Source: Pseudomonadota bacterium (GTDB lineage: Bacteria > Pseudomonadota > Gammaproteobacteria > Xanthomonadales > Xanthomonadaceae). Taken from it: a DNA stretch of 64,000 nt. A model generated the notes under the pieces. It was not told where the DNA came from. It did no database searches and saw only the letters and a list, made by a program, of their open reading frames with translations. The DNA is taken from positions 85,913 through 149,912 of the forward strand of contig JAEWBY010000079.1 in the NCBI GenBank assembly GCA_023390905.1, in the 5' to 3' direction. Both the position numbers and the translations under genes were made by a program. Shown here piece after piece: positions 8,778-15,964 of this stretch; position 1 is the first letter of the stretch; every line of letters starts with the position of its first letter.

Positions 8778-10292
8778 TCAAAGGTCAGCGGCATGGACGT
8801 GATCATCATTCAGTGCAGGAGCGCGCGCCAGCGGCGCGGATGGCGTTTCCGGCTGCGGTGCATCCGCACGATAGTGCGTGCCGAGGCTCGATTCGCGCTG
8901 CAGCGCGGCGTGCAGCATGCGCTGGATCAGGCCGGCCTGCCAGGTGCCGGACAGCGCATCGTCTTCGGCGATCATCCGCTGCGCCGCAGCCAGTGTCTGG
9001 CCTTCACGCACCGGGCCCAGTGCGCGCGACGCGGCGACGCGCAGCCGGCGCAGCGCGTCCGGCGCGGCCGATGGCCCGCGTTCGACCCAGCGCTCCGGCC
9101 CCATGCCCGGCAGATAGAGCCGGTGATCGGCCAGCCGCCGGCCGAGATGGCGGCCGAATACCACGCCTTCCAGCAGACCGTTGCTCGGCAGGCGATCGGC
9201 CCCATGCGCGCCGTTGCAGGCGATCTCGCCGACCGCATACAGACCGTGCACGCGCGTGCGGCCCTCGATGTCGGTCGCCAGCCCGCCGACGTGGAAATGC
9301 GCCGCCGGCATCACCGGAATGCGTTCGCGCAGCGGGTCGATGCCATACGCGCGGCACAGCGCGTAGACGTTGGGGAAGCGCATCAGCCAGGCCTCGCGCA
9401 GATGCGTGGCGTCGAGCCAGGCGTGCCCGCCATCGCGTCGCGCCAGCCACACCGCGCGCGCCACGCGATCGCGCGTGGACGCATCGACCAGCGGAACGTC
9501 GCCGTCATGCAGCGGGCGATCCAGATCATCCACCAGCCGCGCGCCCGCGCCTCGCAGGGCCTCGCTGATCAGCGGCAGGGCGCCGTTGATCTTGATCGCC
9601 AGCGCGGTGGGATGGAACTGCATGAATTCCATGTCGCGCACCTGCGCGCCGGCCGCGAGCGCCAGCGCCGTGCCGTTGCCATCGGCGGTGGGCGGATTGG
9701 TGCTTTCAGCGAACAGGCCGGCGCAGCCGCCGGTGGCGAGGATGAGTTCGGCGCAGTCGTGTTCGTGCACGCCCTGCGCGTCACGCACGCGCACGCCCGC
9801 CACATGGCCATTGCGCAGCAGGATGCCTTCGAGGCTGGCGTTGACGTCCCACTCGATGTGTCCGGCGTTGTCCACCGCGCGCAGCAGCGCGAGCGTCAGC
9901 GCCGCGCCGCTCGTATCGCCGCCGGCATGCAGGATGCGCGCGCGGCGATGGCCGCCCTGCGATTCGAGCAGGAAGCGCGCGCCATCGTGGTCGAACGGAA
10001 CGCCCTGCGCCTGCAGCCACCGGATCGCCGGCGCGGCGTTGTCCACCAGATGGCGGACGGCATCGTAGTCGTTGTGGTACGCGCCGGTGAGCACGGTGTC
10101 GTGCGCGTGCGCGGCCGGGGTGTCACCCGAGCCGATGGCCGCGGCGATGCCACCCTGCGCCAGCGCGGTACAGCCCGAGAGCATCGGCGGCGGACCCACC
10201 AGCCGCACCGGGCGCGGCGCGGCCGACAGCGCCACGCTCAGGCCGGCGATGCCGCACCCCACGATGACCAGCGGTGGCGTGCGCGATCTCAT
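8778..10292 (-). CDS. nadB: L-aspartate oxidase, copy 1
   Basis: NadB oxidises L-aspartate to iminoaspartate, the first step of de novo NAD synthesis, and can pass electrons to fumarate instead of O2. The 504-residue protein opens on an FAD-binding GCGIAGLSVALSAA and has the active-site blocks FMQFHPTAL and PAAHFHVGG and the C-terminal SNGLLEGVVFGR. The ATG at 10292 starts the Rossmann strand directly. It lies 49 bases behind hemN copy 1 and is probably in that operon, away from any nadA. A second nadB is paired with nadA at 23047-24489. Both copies keep the recognisable catalytic blocks, so neither looks dead. Confidence 0.93.
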   Translation of the reverse strand: MRSRTPPLVIVGCGIAGLSVALSAAPRPVRLVGPPPMLSGCTALAQGGIAAAIGSGDTPAAHAHDTVLTGAYHNDYDAVRHLVDNAAPAIRWLQAQGVPFDHDGARFLLESQGGHRRARILHAGGDTSGAALTLALLRAVDNAGHIEWDVNASLEGILLRNGHVAGVRVRDAQGVHEHDCAELILATGGCAGLFAESTNPPTADGNGTALALAAGAQVRDMEFMQFHPTALAIKINGALPLISEALRGAGARLVDDLDRPLHDGDVPLVDASTRDRVARAVWLARRDGGHAWLDATHLREAWLMRFPNVYALCRAYGIDPLRERIPVMPAAHFHVGGLATDIEGRTRVHGLYAVGEIACNGAHGADRLPSNGLLEGVVFGRHLGRRLADHRLYLPGMGPERWVERGPSAAPDALRRLRVAASRALGPVREGQTLAAAQRMIAEDDALSGTWQAGLIQRMLHAALQRESSLGTHYRADAPQPETPSAPLARAPALNDDHVHAADL

Positions 10293-10341
10293 CGCGATGG
10301 TGCCCGCTGCGCGCTCCGCGTTCCGTGCATCCGCGCGCGCA

Positions 10342-11739
10342 TCAGACCGTCCGCGAGAAGCGGCTCGGCCCTTCGGCCTGCGTCGTGGGCAGGTAGCGGT
10401 CGAAACACATCGCCACCACGCGCAGCAACATGCGGCCGCGTGGCGTTGCGCGCAACCCGCGTTCGGAAAGCTCGACCAGTCCATCGGCCTGCAACGGCAG
10501 CACGCGCTCCAGTGCCGGCGCGAAGTACTCGCTGAAGACGATGCCGTGCGCCTGTTCGATGGCCGCATAGTCGATGTATCCATGGCACATCAACTGCTGG
10601 ATCACGTCGGCGCGCAGGCGATCGTCGGCGTCGAGCTGCATGCCGCGCCAGACGGGCAGGTGGTGCGCATCGATCGCGCGCTCCCACTCGGCGATGTCGC
10701 GCGGATTCTGGCTGAAGCTGGCGCCGATGTGGCTGATGGCGCTGACGCCGAAACCGATCAGGTCGCTGTCGGCATGCGTGGTGTAGCCCATGAAGTTGCG
10801 GTGCAGGTCACCGCGCGCCTGCGCCACCGCCAGTTCATCCCCGGGCAGGGCGAAGTGATCCATGCCGATGTAGACATAGCCAGCCTCGCTCAGTTTCTCG
10901 ATCGCGCAACGCAGCAGTTCGAGCTTGAGTTCGGGCGAGGGCAGGTCTTCGGCATGGATGCGCTGCTGCGGACGGAACAGCGCCGGCAGGTGCGCGTAGC
11001 TGTACACGGCCAGGCGATCCGGACGCGCCTGCAGGGTGATGTCGAGCGTGCGCGCGAATCCGGCCAGCGATTGCCTGGGCAGGCCGTAGATCAGATCGAC
11101 ATTGACCGAACGCATGCCGTAATCGCGGCAGGCACGCAGGATCGCCAGGGTTTCGTCCACGCCTTGGACACGATTGACCGCCTCCTGCACATCGCGGTCG
11201 AAATCCTGCACGCCGAGACTGGCGCGGTTGAAGCCGGCGCGGGCCAGGCCAGCGACGTCATCGGGCGTGACGAAGCGCGGATCCAGTTCGATCGAGCAAT
11301 CGAGCCGATCGCCCTGCGCGAATGAAAAATTCCCGCGCAGCGTATCGAGCAGGCCGGCGATCTGCGCGGGTGTCAGGAAGTTCGGCGTGCCGCCGCCGAG
11401 ATGGACCTGCTCCACATGGCGATCGCGATCGAACAGTGGCGAGAGCATCGCCACCTCGCGCGTGAGCCGCTCCAGGTAGGTCGCGCCGCGCGCGTGATCG
11501 CGGGTGATGATGCGATTGCAGCCGCAATAGAAGCACGGGCTGGTGCAGAACGGGACGTGCACGTACAGCGACAGCGGGCGCGATGCACCGGCGTTGGTCG
11601 CCTGCGCGACCTGGCGCAGTTGCTCGGCGCGGAATTCCGGCGAGAACTGCGGTGCAGTCGGGTATGAGGTGTAGCGCGGCCCCGGCTTGTCATAGCGGCG
11701 GAGCAGTTCGGCATCGAACAGGGGGGAAAGAGCGGCCAT
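10342..11739 (-). CDS. hemN: Oxygen-independent coproporphyrinogen III oxidase, copy 1
   Basis: HemN is the radical-SAM enzyme that makes protoporphyrinogen IX without O2, so it is needed for haem in anoxic respiration. The 465-residue length matches HemN rather than the shorter HemW. The [4Fe-4S]/SAM motif is CTSPCFYCGC (about residues 61-70), followed by GGGTPNF. Copy 2 lies at 44382-45782 with almost the same length and order of motifs. An FNR-type box ends 35 bases upstream of the ATG. It heads a likely hemN-nadB-cysteine-synthase-like operon. Confidence 0.95.
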   Translation of the reverse strand: MAALSPLFDAELLRRYDKPGPRYTSYPTAPQFSPEFRAEQLRQVAQATNAGASRPLSLYVHVPFCTSPCFYCGCNRIITRDHARGATYLERLTREVAMLSPLFDRDRHVEQVHLGGGTPNFLTPAQIAGLLDTLRGNFSFAQGDRLDCSIELDPRFVTPDDVAGLARAGFNRASLGVQDFDRDVQEAVNRVQGVDETLAILRACRDYGMRSVNVDLIYGLPRQSLAGFARTLDITLQARPDRLAVYSYAHLPALFRPQQRIHAEDLPSPELKLELLRCAIEKLSEAGYVYIGMDHFALPGDELAVAQARGDLHRNFMGYTTHADSDLIGFGVSAISHIGASFSQNPRDIAEWERAIDAHHLPVWRGMQLDADDRLRADVIQQLMCHGYIDYAAIEQAHGIVFSEYFAPALERVLPLQADGLVELSERGLRATPRGRMLLRVVAMCFDRYLPTTQAEGPSRFSRTV

Positions 11740-11773
11740 GCGTGCAGGCTAGGCCGCAGGCGGCGCGGGCGCC

Positions 11774-11787
11774 TTGACTTCAATCAA
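11774..11787. promoter_or_regulatory. FNR/ANR-type box upstream of hemN copy 1
   Basis: TTGACTTCAATCAA, matching TTGAY-N4-ATCAA. It lies 35 bases before the hemN ATG. Exactly the same 14-mer recurs at 12051-12064 in front of the small membrane protein. Confidence 0.82.
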
Positions 11788-11849
11788 TCGCGCGCGCGCG
11801 CCGCGTGAAGACCGCGGGCATCGCGCGCCGCGGCCGCACGGTGGCGGAC

Positions 11850-11996
11850 TCAACCGCGGTTCTGCTTTTCCTGTTCACGCACGCGGCGGCGGATGAAAAC
11901 CGCTGTGGCAATGCCGATGGCGAACATCACCAGACTGCCGCCGATCGCCAGCCAGCCCACCGGTTCGAGGAAGATTTCACGCAGGATCGGATGCAT
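11850..11996 (-). CDS. Small single-span membrane protein
   Basis: A 48-residue protein, MHPILREIFLEPVGWLAIGG followed by SLVMFAIGIATAVFI and a basic tail RRRVREQEKQ. It has one transmembrane helix (about residues 14-35) and a positively charged cytoplasmic end. AAGGAG sits at ideal spacing before the ATG, which makes the gene convincing despite its size. An FNR-type box (12051-12064) lies 55 bases upstream of the start. It resembles short DUF3149-like or oxidase-associated peptides, but I cannot assign it. It could be an accessory peptide for a respiratory membrane complex; that is a guess from size and control. Confidence 0.75.
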   Translation of the reverse strand: MHPILREIFLEPVGWLAIGGSLVMFAIGIATAVFIRRRVREQEKQNRG

Positions 11997-12050
11997 GGTC
12001 GTGGCTCCTTGGAAGAAGTCCACAGCCTAGTCCTTGCGTGAAAGCCGGCA

Positions 12051-12064
12051 TTGACTTCAATCAA
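12051..12064. promoter_or_regulatory. FNR/ANR-type box upstream of small membrane protein
   Basis: TTGACTTCAATCAA, identical to the box in front of hemN copy 1. It is 55 bases before the small-protein ATG and just beyond the stop of the 82-residue gene at 12083-12331. Confidence 0.8.
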
Positions 12065-12082
12065 TCGGCCGGGCGGCCGTGA

Positions 12083-12331
12083 TCACGGGCGGTAGTGGGT
12101 GGGCGGCGGCGTGCGGGAGGCGGCCATCGCGCCCGATGAAAACAGGCCTGCGCGCTGGCCGAGATCGACCAGGCGCGACCAGACATACGGTTGCAGATCG
12201 ACCGGCGAAGCCTCGTACACGCTCGACCAGAGTTGATCGAGGAACTGCTGCGGATCGACGTGTGCCAGCCCGCGATCGAGACGTTCGCTGGCGGCGTTCA
12301 AGGCAACCCGGATTTCAGCCAAGGTGTCCAT
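12083..12331 (-). CDS. Hypothetical protein, 82 residues
   Basis: I do not recognise this protein. It begins MDTLAEIRVALNAASERLDR, looks helical and acidic in its first half, contains an aromatic middle (VDLQPYVWSRLVDLG) and ends in a Pro/Ala-rich tail. It has no signal peptide or membrane span. The ATG at 12331 has no strong ribosome site. It sits between paralogue B (with its terminator) and the FNR-controlled small membrane protein, on the same strand. Evidence for coding is the plausible protein composition only. Confidence 0.5.
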   Translation of the reverse strand: MDTLAEIRVALNAASERLDRGLAHVDPQQFLDQLWSSVYEASPVDLQPYVWSRLVDLGQRAGLFSSGAMAASRTPPPTHYRP

Positions 12332-12392
12332 GCGTGGACTATAGCCACGCCATGTTCCGGTTGTGTGACACGCGCCTGCGTTCCAGCAAATA

Positions 12393-12411
12393 AGCCCGCG
12401 ATATGCGGGCT
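12393..12411 (-). terminator. Rho-independent terminator after the nirK-azurin operon
   Basis: A 7-bp stem, AGCCCGC / GCGGGCT, with a 5-base loop. On the minus strand it is followed by TTATTTG. It lies 30 bases beyond the stop of paralogue B and is a good end point for the leftward nirK transcript. Confidence 0.6.
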
Positions 12412-12440
12412 CGTGCGTGGCGGGCGATGTGCAGGGCTGT

Positions 12441-12680
12441 TCAGCCGCTGCATCCACCACAGCAGACCGAGGGAACGCGCTCGATCGCATCCAGCGCCAG
12501 TGCGGCGCCCGCTTGGCTGAAAATCTGTCGGATTTCGAGCTCCAGCGCCACGGTGGAGACGCGCATCACACCGTCGGCGGCGCGCCAGTCCACCACGCTT
12601 GCCGGATCGATGGCCAGCAGCGCCTGTTCGATGGCCCCTGCGTCGATGTCGGCGTGGCCGGGTCGGATATTGAGTTCCAT
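12441..12680 (-). CDS. Small unknown protein, copper-enzyme-linked family, member B
   Basis: A 79-residue protein homologous by pattern to 6200-6466 and 40559-40813. It has IEQALLAIDPASVV near residue 17, MRVSTVALELEI in the middle and a C-terminal CCGGCSG. The CC-G-C tail is shared with member C and is a plausible metal or thiol site. It follows azurin 2 by 124 bases on the same strand and precedes a terminator, so it is probably the last gene of nirK-nirV-sco-azurin. The ATG at 12680 was chosen by alignment to member A; a GTG at 12707 is an alternative. No signal peptide is visible, so it is likely cytoplasmic. Confidence 0.72.
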   Translation of the reverse strand: MELNIRPGHADIDAGAIEQALLAIDPASVVDWRAADGVMRVSTVALELEIRQIFSQAGAALALDAIERVPSVCCGGCSG

Positions 12681-12804
12681 GGGGGGAGGTTCCGTAACGG
12701 GTTGCACGCCGTGCCCGGAGATAGAGAGCGGGCGCGACGTGCAACGTCAGCAGAAATCATCGCCGGACGTGGGCCCGTGGCGCACGTCCGGTGACGGTGC
12801 GGCC

Positions 12805-13263
12805 TTACTTGGTGACGACCAGCTTGCCCTTCATCATCGTGTGGTGGCCGGGGAAGCTGCAGTAGAAGGTGTAGTCGCCGCCGGCGGTGAGCTTCTTGCC
12901 GGGGAAGGTGACCGTGGTCTTCTGGCCGCCGCCGATCAGCTTGGTGGAGGCGATCACGCGCGCATCGTTCTGCGGAACGTAGTTGTTCGCCACGCCCGCC
13001 TTGATCGCGTCGCGGCCCACCGGATCGACGTCCTTGGTGGCCGAGATCACGACGTTGTGGCCCATCGCGGCGGCCGGCAGCTTGCCGGTGTGTTCCAGGT
13101 TGATGGTGATGGTCGCGCAGCTGGCCGACACGGTGGCGGTTTTCTGGTCGAACTGCATCGCATCGTTGCCCTTGAGCGTGATGGTGCAGTTGTTCGCGGC
13201 CTGGGCCATGCCGGAGCAGGCCAGCAGACCGAGGGCGAGCAGGGAAGCGTTGAGGATTTTCAT
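12805..13263 (-). CDS. azu: Azurin, copy 2 (nirK operon)
   Basis: A 152-residue blue copper protein precursor with a signal peptide (cleavage near AQA, residue 22). The mature N-terminus is ANNCTITLKGNDAMQFD, and the ligands are His in MGHNVV, Cys and His in FYCSFPGHH, and a following Met. It is very similar to copy 1 (6590-7042) but has a 4-residue insertion before AIKAG. It is 36 bases downstream of the Sco-like gene and in line with nirK, so it is the likely direct electron donor to NirK, the usual role of azurin or pseudoazurin. No FNR box of its own is seen. Confidence 0.95.
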   Translation of the reverse strand: MKILNASLLALGLLACSGMAQAANNCTITLKGNDAMQFDQKTATVSASCATITINLEHTGKLPAAAMGHNVVISATKDVDPVGRDAIKAGVANNYVPQNDARVIASTKLIGGGQKTTVTFPGKKLTAGGDYTFYCSFPGHHTMMKGKLVVTK

Positions 13264-13299
13264 CGTGTACTCCGTTGGGATCAGGTGGAACAGTATGGA

Positions 13300-13884
13300 T
13301 CAGGGTTGCGGGGAAGGTGCCGCCAGTGCCTTGCGGATGGCAGCGAGAAACGTCGGATCCGGGATGGCGCCGGCGATTTCGGTACGCGCGAGCACGCGGC
13401 CCTGCGCGTCGACCAGCACCAGCGCGCTGGTGTGGTTGATGCTGCCGTCGCTGCGTGCACGGTAGCGGATATCCAGCACGCTGGCGATCGCGCGCACGTC
13501 GTTGACGGCGGGCGTGAGGAAGCGCCAGTCGGCGGGCGCGCGATAGCGCCTGGCGGTATCGCGCAAGGCCTGCGGCGTGTCGTTGGCCGGATCCAGGCTG
13601 ATCATCGCCCAGGTCATGCGGTCGCGATCGGACTCGGGCAACTGCTTCTGCGTGGCCTTGGCGTTTTCCAGGATCAGCGGGCACATCATGTGGCAGCCGG
13701 TGTAGAACATCGACAGCACGGCCGGCTTGCCGCGCAGATCACGCCAGGCCATCGCCTTGCCCTGCGCGTCGGTGACCGTGGCCTGCACCTGGTAGATGGA
13801 ATCGCCCGGCAGCGCCTGCGCGTGGGCGAATGGCGTCGCGCTGAAGAGCAGCGCGATCAGGATGAATTTCGATCGAAGCTTCAT
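13300..13884 (-). CDS. SCO1/SenC-family copper/thiol protein
   Basis: Sco proteins deliver copper or reduce cysteines at periplasmic copper sites. This 194-residue precursor has a signal peptide ending AHA (about residue 21) and the Sco motif CxxxC as TGCHMMCPLI (near residue 64). The partner histidine is in SINHTSALVL (about residue 146). The thioredoxin-like frame is complete. The gene overlaps the nirV stop by four bases (ATGA) and precedes azurin 2, so copper loading of NirK or azurin is the obvious job. The Sco assignment is firm, the client inferred. Confidence 0.9.
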   Translation of the reverse strand: MKLRSKFILIALLFSATPFAHAQALPGDSIYQVQATVTDAQGKAMAWRDLRGKPAVLSMFYTGCHMMCPLILENAKATQKQLPESDRDRMTWAMISLDPANDTPQALRDTARRYRAPADWRFLTPAVNDVRAIASVLDIRYRARSDGSINHTSALVLVDAQGRVLARTEIAGAIPDPTFLAAIRKALAAPSPQP

Positions 13885-14642
13885 TGCGGGCTCCTTGCGC
13901 AGCGGAATCCGAGATTGGCCAGCGTGTTTCCCGCGCGCAGCGCGGAGAGGATCGAGAAGCGCTTGACCGTGCCGTACTGTTCGCGATCGCTGAAGGCCAG
14001 CGCGGTGGCGCCACAGAACTGCGAGCGATCGCCGTCCTCGTTGCCGCGACGATCATTGCCGGCCATCAGCGAACTGAAATCCTCGCTCCACTCCCAGTTC
14101 GAGCCGTGAAGCTGATAGATGCCATAGGCATTGGGCGGGGCGTCGCGGCCGGCTTCCATCGCGTGGGTCGTGCCGTCCTGAAGCTGCCGCATGCGCACGT
14201 GCATGTCCTGGCGTGCGTCGCGATGGGTGGCGTCGGCCGCACCGGCGTATTCCCATTCCAGGAACGTGGGCAGGCGCGCCTGCTGCGCGCGGCAGTAAGC
14301 ATCGGCTGCGTACCACGTCACATGGGTGACCGGGGCGTCGGGATCGAGCGCGCCGCCGGGTGCATCGTCGCGTTGCCAGTTGGACAGGTAGCCCTTGCCC
14401 GACAGCAGCGCGGGCACCTGCTTGCGTTGCCATTGCGGGTTCGCCTGCACGAAGCGGGCGAACTGCGCGTTGCTCACCGGGCGCGCCATCAGCGAGAACG
14501 TCGGCACGTCCACCGACTCGCTGTCCTCGAACCGCACGCTGGATTTGAACCGGCCACCTTCCACGGTGACGTACTCCTGCGCGGCCGCCATCGTGGGCAG
14601 TGCGAGCAGCAACGACATCAGCAGGATCAGTGGCCGGTTCAT
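13881..14642 (-). CDS. nirV: NirV-like formylglycine-generating-enzyme-fold protein
   Basis: A 253-residue exported protein with the FGE/sulfatase-modifying fold. Typical blocks are VTHVTWYAADAYCRAQQARL, FLEWEYAGAADATHR, GSNWEWSEDF and the closing GFRCARSP. A signal peptide occupies about residues 1-21. NirV proteins are found beside nirK in many denitrifiers and their role is unsettled. Only one cysteine of the FGE active-site pair is recognisable near the C-terminus, so formylglycine formation is not expected. It lies 28 bases downstream of nirK. Confidence 0.85.
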   Translation of the reverse strand: MNRPLILLMSLLLALPTMAAAQEYVTVEGGRFKSSVRFEDSESVDVPTFSLMARPVSNAQFARFVQANPQWQRKQVPALLSGKGYLSNWQRDDAPGGALDPDAPVTHVTWYAADAYCRAQQARLPTFLEWEYAGAADATHRDARQDMHVRMRQLQDGTTHAMEAGRDAPPNAYGIYQLHGSNWEWSEDFSSLMAGNDRRGNEDGDRSQFCGATALAFSDREQYGTVKRFSILSALRAGNTLANLGFRCARSPQ

Positions 14643-14670
14643 GGTGAGCCTCTTGCGTATTGCGTGTTGC

Positions 14671-15735
14671 TTACTTCACCGAGGATTCCGATTCCGGATA
14701 CTCGCGGTCGTGTTCCTGGTGGCTGTAGATCGCGTGGTTCTCGTCGCCGGTGACCTTCAGGATGCCCAGCGAGCCCTTGTGAAAGGTGCGGAAGATGCTG
14801 TGATCGACCAGCACGAAGTTGCCGGGCACGTCCGCCTTGAATTCCACGATGGCCGAACCGCCGGCCGGAATCAGCGTGGTCTGCACGTTTTCCTGGTACT
14901 TGCTGCCGCCTTCGGTGTAGACCTTGTCGAAGATCTCGCCGATGACGTGGAAGCTGGACACCAGGTTCGGGCCGCCGTTGCCGACGAAGATGCGGATCGT
15001 TTCACCGGCCTTGGCGGTCAACGCCTTGTCGCCGGTCATCGAGCCTTCCGCGCCGTTGAACACGACGTAGGTCGGATGCTCGTCGATCGCCTTCTCCAGG
15101 CTGAAGGGCTGCAGGCCCGGTTCGCCGTGCTTGCCTTCGGTGTAGAAGTCGCCCTGCACGACGTAGAACTCCTTGTCGACCTTGGGCAGGCCGTCCTTCG
15201 GCTCGACCAGGATCAGGCCGTACATGCCGTTGGCGATATGCATGCCGACCGGCGGCATCGCGCAGTGGTAGATGTACAGGCCCGGGTTGAGCGCCTTGAA
15301 GGTGAACTGCGTTTCATGGCCAGGCAGGGTGAAGGTGGCCTCGGCGCCGCCGCCCTGGCCGGTGACGGCGTGCAGGTCGATGTTGTGCGCCATGTGCGAG
15401 CCGTGCGCGTTCTTGAGCTTGAACTCGACCGTGTCGCCTTCGCGCACGCGGATGAAGCTGCCCGGCACCGAACCGCCGAAGGTCCAGAAGTTGTAGGTCA
15501 CGCCGTCGGAGATCTGCATGTCCTTCTCGATCACTTCCAGATCGACCACGACCTTGGCCGGGGTCTTGCGCGTGATCGGCGGCGGCACCATCGGCGGCGC
15601 CGTCAGCACGGCCTGGATCGTTTCCATCGGCGCTTCGCTCTTGGCGCCCGGTGCTGCGAGGACATTGCCCGACGCCATCATGGCCAGGCCACACGCCAGC
15701 GCGCAGGAAAGCAGGGAATATGAGGTGCGTTTCAT
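14671..15735 (-). CDS. nirK: Copper-containing nitrite reductase
   Basis: NirK reduces nitrite to NO in the periplasm. The 354-residue precursor carries a signal peptide (cleavage after VLA, about residue 27). It has two cupredoxin domains. Copper ligands can be read: MAHNIDLHAV (type 1 and type 2 His), YIYHCAMPPVGMH (type 2 His, type 1 Cys, His and Met), and VLVDHSIFR for the third type 2 His. The catalytic Asp and His regions are intact. It heads the nirK-nirV-sco-azurin-small protein operon. A near-perfect FNR box (15809-15822) lies 74 bases upstream. Confidence 0.97.
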   Translation of the reverse strand: MKRTSYSLLSCALACGLAMMASGNVLAAPGAKSEAPMETIQAVLTAPPMVPPPITRKTPAKVVVDLEVIEKDMQISDGVTYNFWTFGGSVPGSFIRVREGDTVEFKLKNAHGSHMAHNIDLHAVTGQGGGAEATFTLPGHETQFTFKALNPGLYIYHCAMPPVGMHIANGMYGLILVEPKDGLPKVDKEFYVVQGDFYTEGKHGEPGLQPFSLEKAIDEHPTYVVFNGAEGSMTGDKALTAKAGETIRIFVGNGGPNLVSSFHVIGEIFDKVYTEGGSKYQENVQTTLIPAGGSAIVEFKADVPGNFVLVDHSIFRTFHKGSLGILKVTGDENHAIYSHQEHDREYPESESSVK

Positions 15736-15808
15736 GACGCGGTACTTCCTTCGAATATGGCCTTGTGGCCGTTGCGATCACCGTAGGTCCGGCGCTCCGG
15801 GGGCGGCG

Positions 15809-15822
15809 TTGATTTGAATCAA
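15809..15822. promoter_or_regulatory. FNR/ANR-type box upstream of nirK
   Basis: TTGATTTGAATCAA, with perfect TTGAT and ATCAA half-sites, 74 bases upstream of the nirK ATG. Confidence 0.88.
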
Positions 15823-15868
15823 TCGCTGCGCCGTATGCGCATTGAAAACCGCCGAAAGTGCGGATGAC

Positions 15869-15882
15869 TTGATCCGCGTCAA
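15869..15882. promoter_or_regulatory. FNR/ANR-type box upstream of the copper receptor
   Basis: TTGATCCGCGTCAA, one mismatch from the ideal palindrome. It is 83 bases before the receptor ATG and 46 bases from the nirK box, so each divergent promoter seems to have its own site. Confidence 0.78.
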
Positions 15883-15964
15883 GCAGCGGGGGGGATGCGA
15901 CAACGTGCCGCAGGTGGACGCATGTCCAGGCTCGCAGAATGGATTCACTGATATGGAGAGCGAG

